The notes beneath the pieces were generated by a model. That model was given only the letters and a program-made list of their open reading frames with translations. It was not told the DNA's origin and searched no databases. Positions 24,251 through 25,227 of a DNA stretch of 25,227 nt are shown here, piece by piece. Location of the stretch: assembly GCA_946481615.1 (NCBI GenBank), contig CAMLOR010000024.1:1-25227 (forward strand), read 5' to 3'. A program made the position numbers and the translations under genes. Origin of the DNA: an uncultured Aquimonas sp. GTDB lineage: Bacteria > Pseudomonadota > Gammaproteobacteria > Xanthomonadales > Xanthomonadaceae. The first letter of the stretch is position 1. Each line of letters begins with the position of its first letter.

Positions 24251-25227
<977 letters not shown>

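Overview
The window is a very GC-rich chromosomal segment of a gammaproteobacterium, most likely of the Xanthomonadales (Lysobacterales). This rests on gene content and style, not on a database search. The clues are a GroEL with a GGMGGMDF tail, a typical proteobacterial GlnE, a VolA/Pla-1-type lipase lipoprotein, a CSLREA beta-helix protein ending in a GFE motif, an ECF sigma factor paired with a Ser/Thr kinase, and REP-like palindromes built on GTTCGACAGGCTCACC. No rRNA, tRNA, CRISPR array, insertion sequence, integrase or prophage gene was seen. Both edge genes are cut by the window: the lipase-like lipoprotein on the left and groEL on the right.

Layout. Positions 1-808 (minus) hold the N-terminal part of a lipase-like lipoprotein with a good promoter upstream. 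Positions 913-1965 (minus) encode an atypical SDR that carries an in-frame duplicated REP-like insertion; it is divergent from a DASS/SLC13 anion transporter (2024-3433, plus). A secreted FG-GAP/VCBS protein (3486-4616, minus) is divergent from a secreted CSLREA beta-helix protein (4855-6507, plus). Then glnE (6520-9309) and a small membrane protein (9347-9742) follow on the minus strand.

From 18680 down to a terminator at about 9800 everything is on the minus strand. In transcription order it runs: a Tat-exported flavin amine oxidase, a PYROXD2-like FAD oxidoreductase, a papain-like cysteine peptidase (2-nt gap), an ECF43-like sigma factor, a Ser/Thr kinase with a C-terminal TPR region (overlapping TGATG junction), and an MgtE magnesium transporter with a short N-domain. 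The sigma factor and kinase look like a signalling pair in which the kinase may switch the sigma factor on by phosphorylation. The right part holds a 1031-residue secreted repeat protein (18766-21861), an OafA-like acyltransferase with an SGNH domain (22053-23960), and the 3' part of groEL (24251-25227), all on the minus strand.

Four simple intrinsic or hairpin boundaries separate the units. Most of the window is ordinary chromosomal content. The parts most worth a second look are the sigma/kinase pair, the cysteine peptidase coupled to the FAD oxidoreductase, the REP-like insertion inside the SDR coding sequence, and the secreted proteins with repeat or sorting-like motifs.
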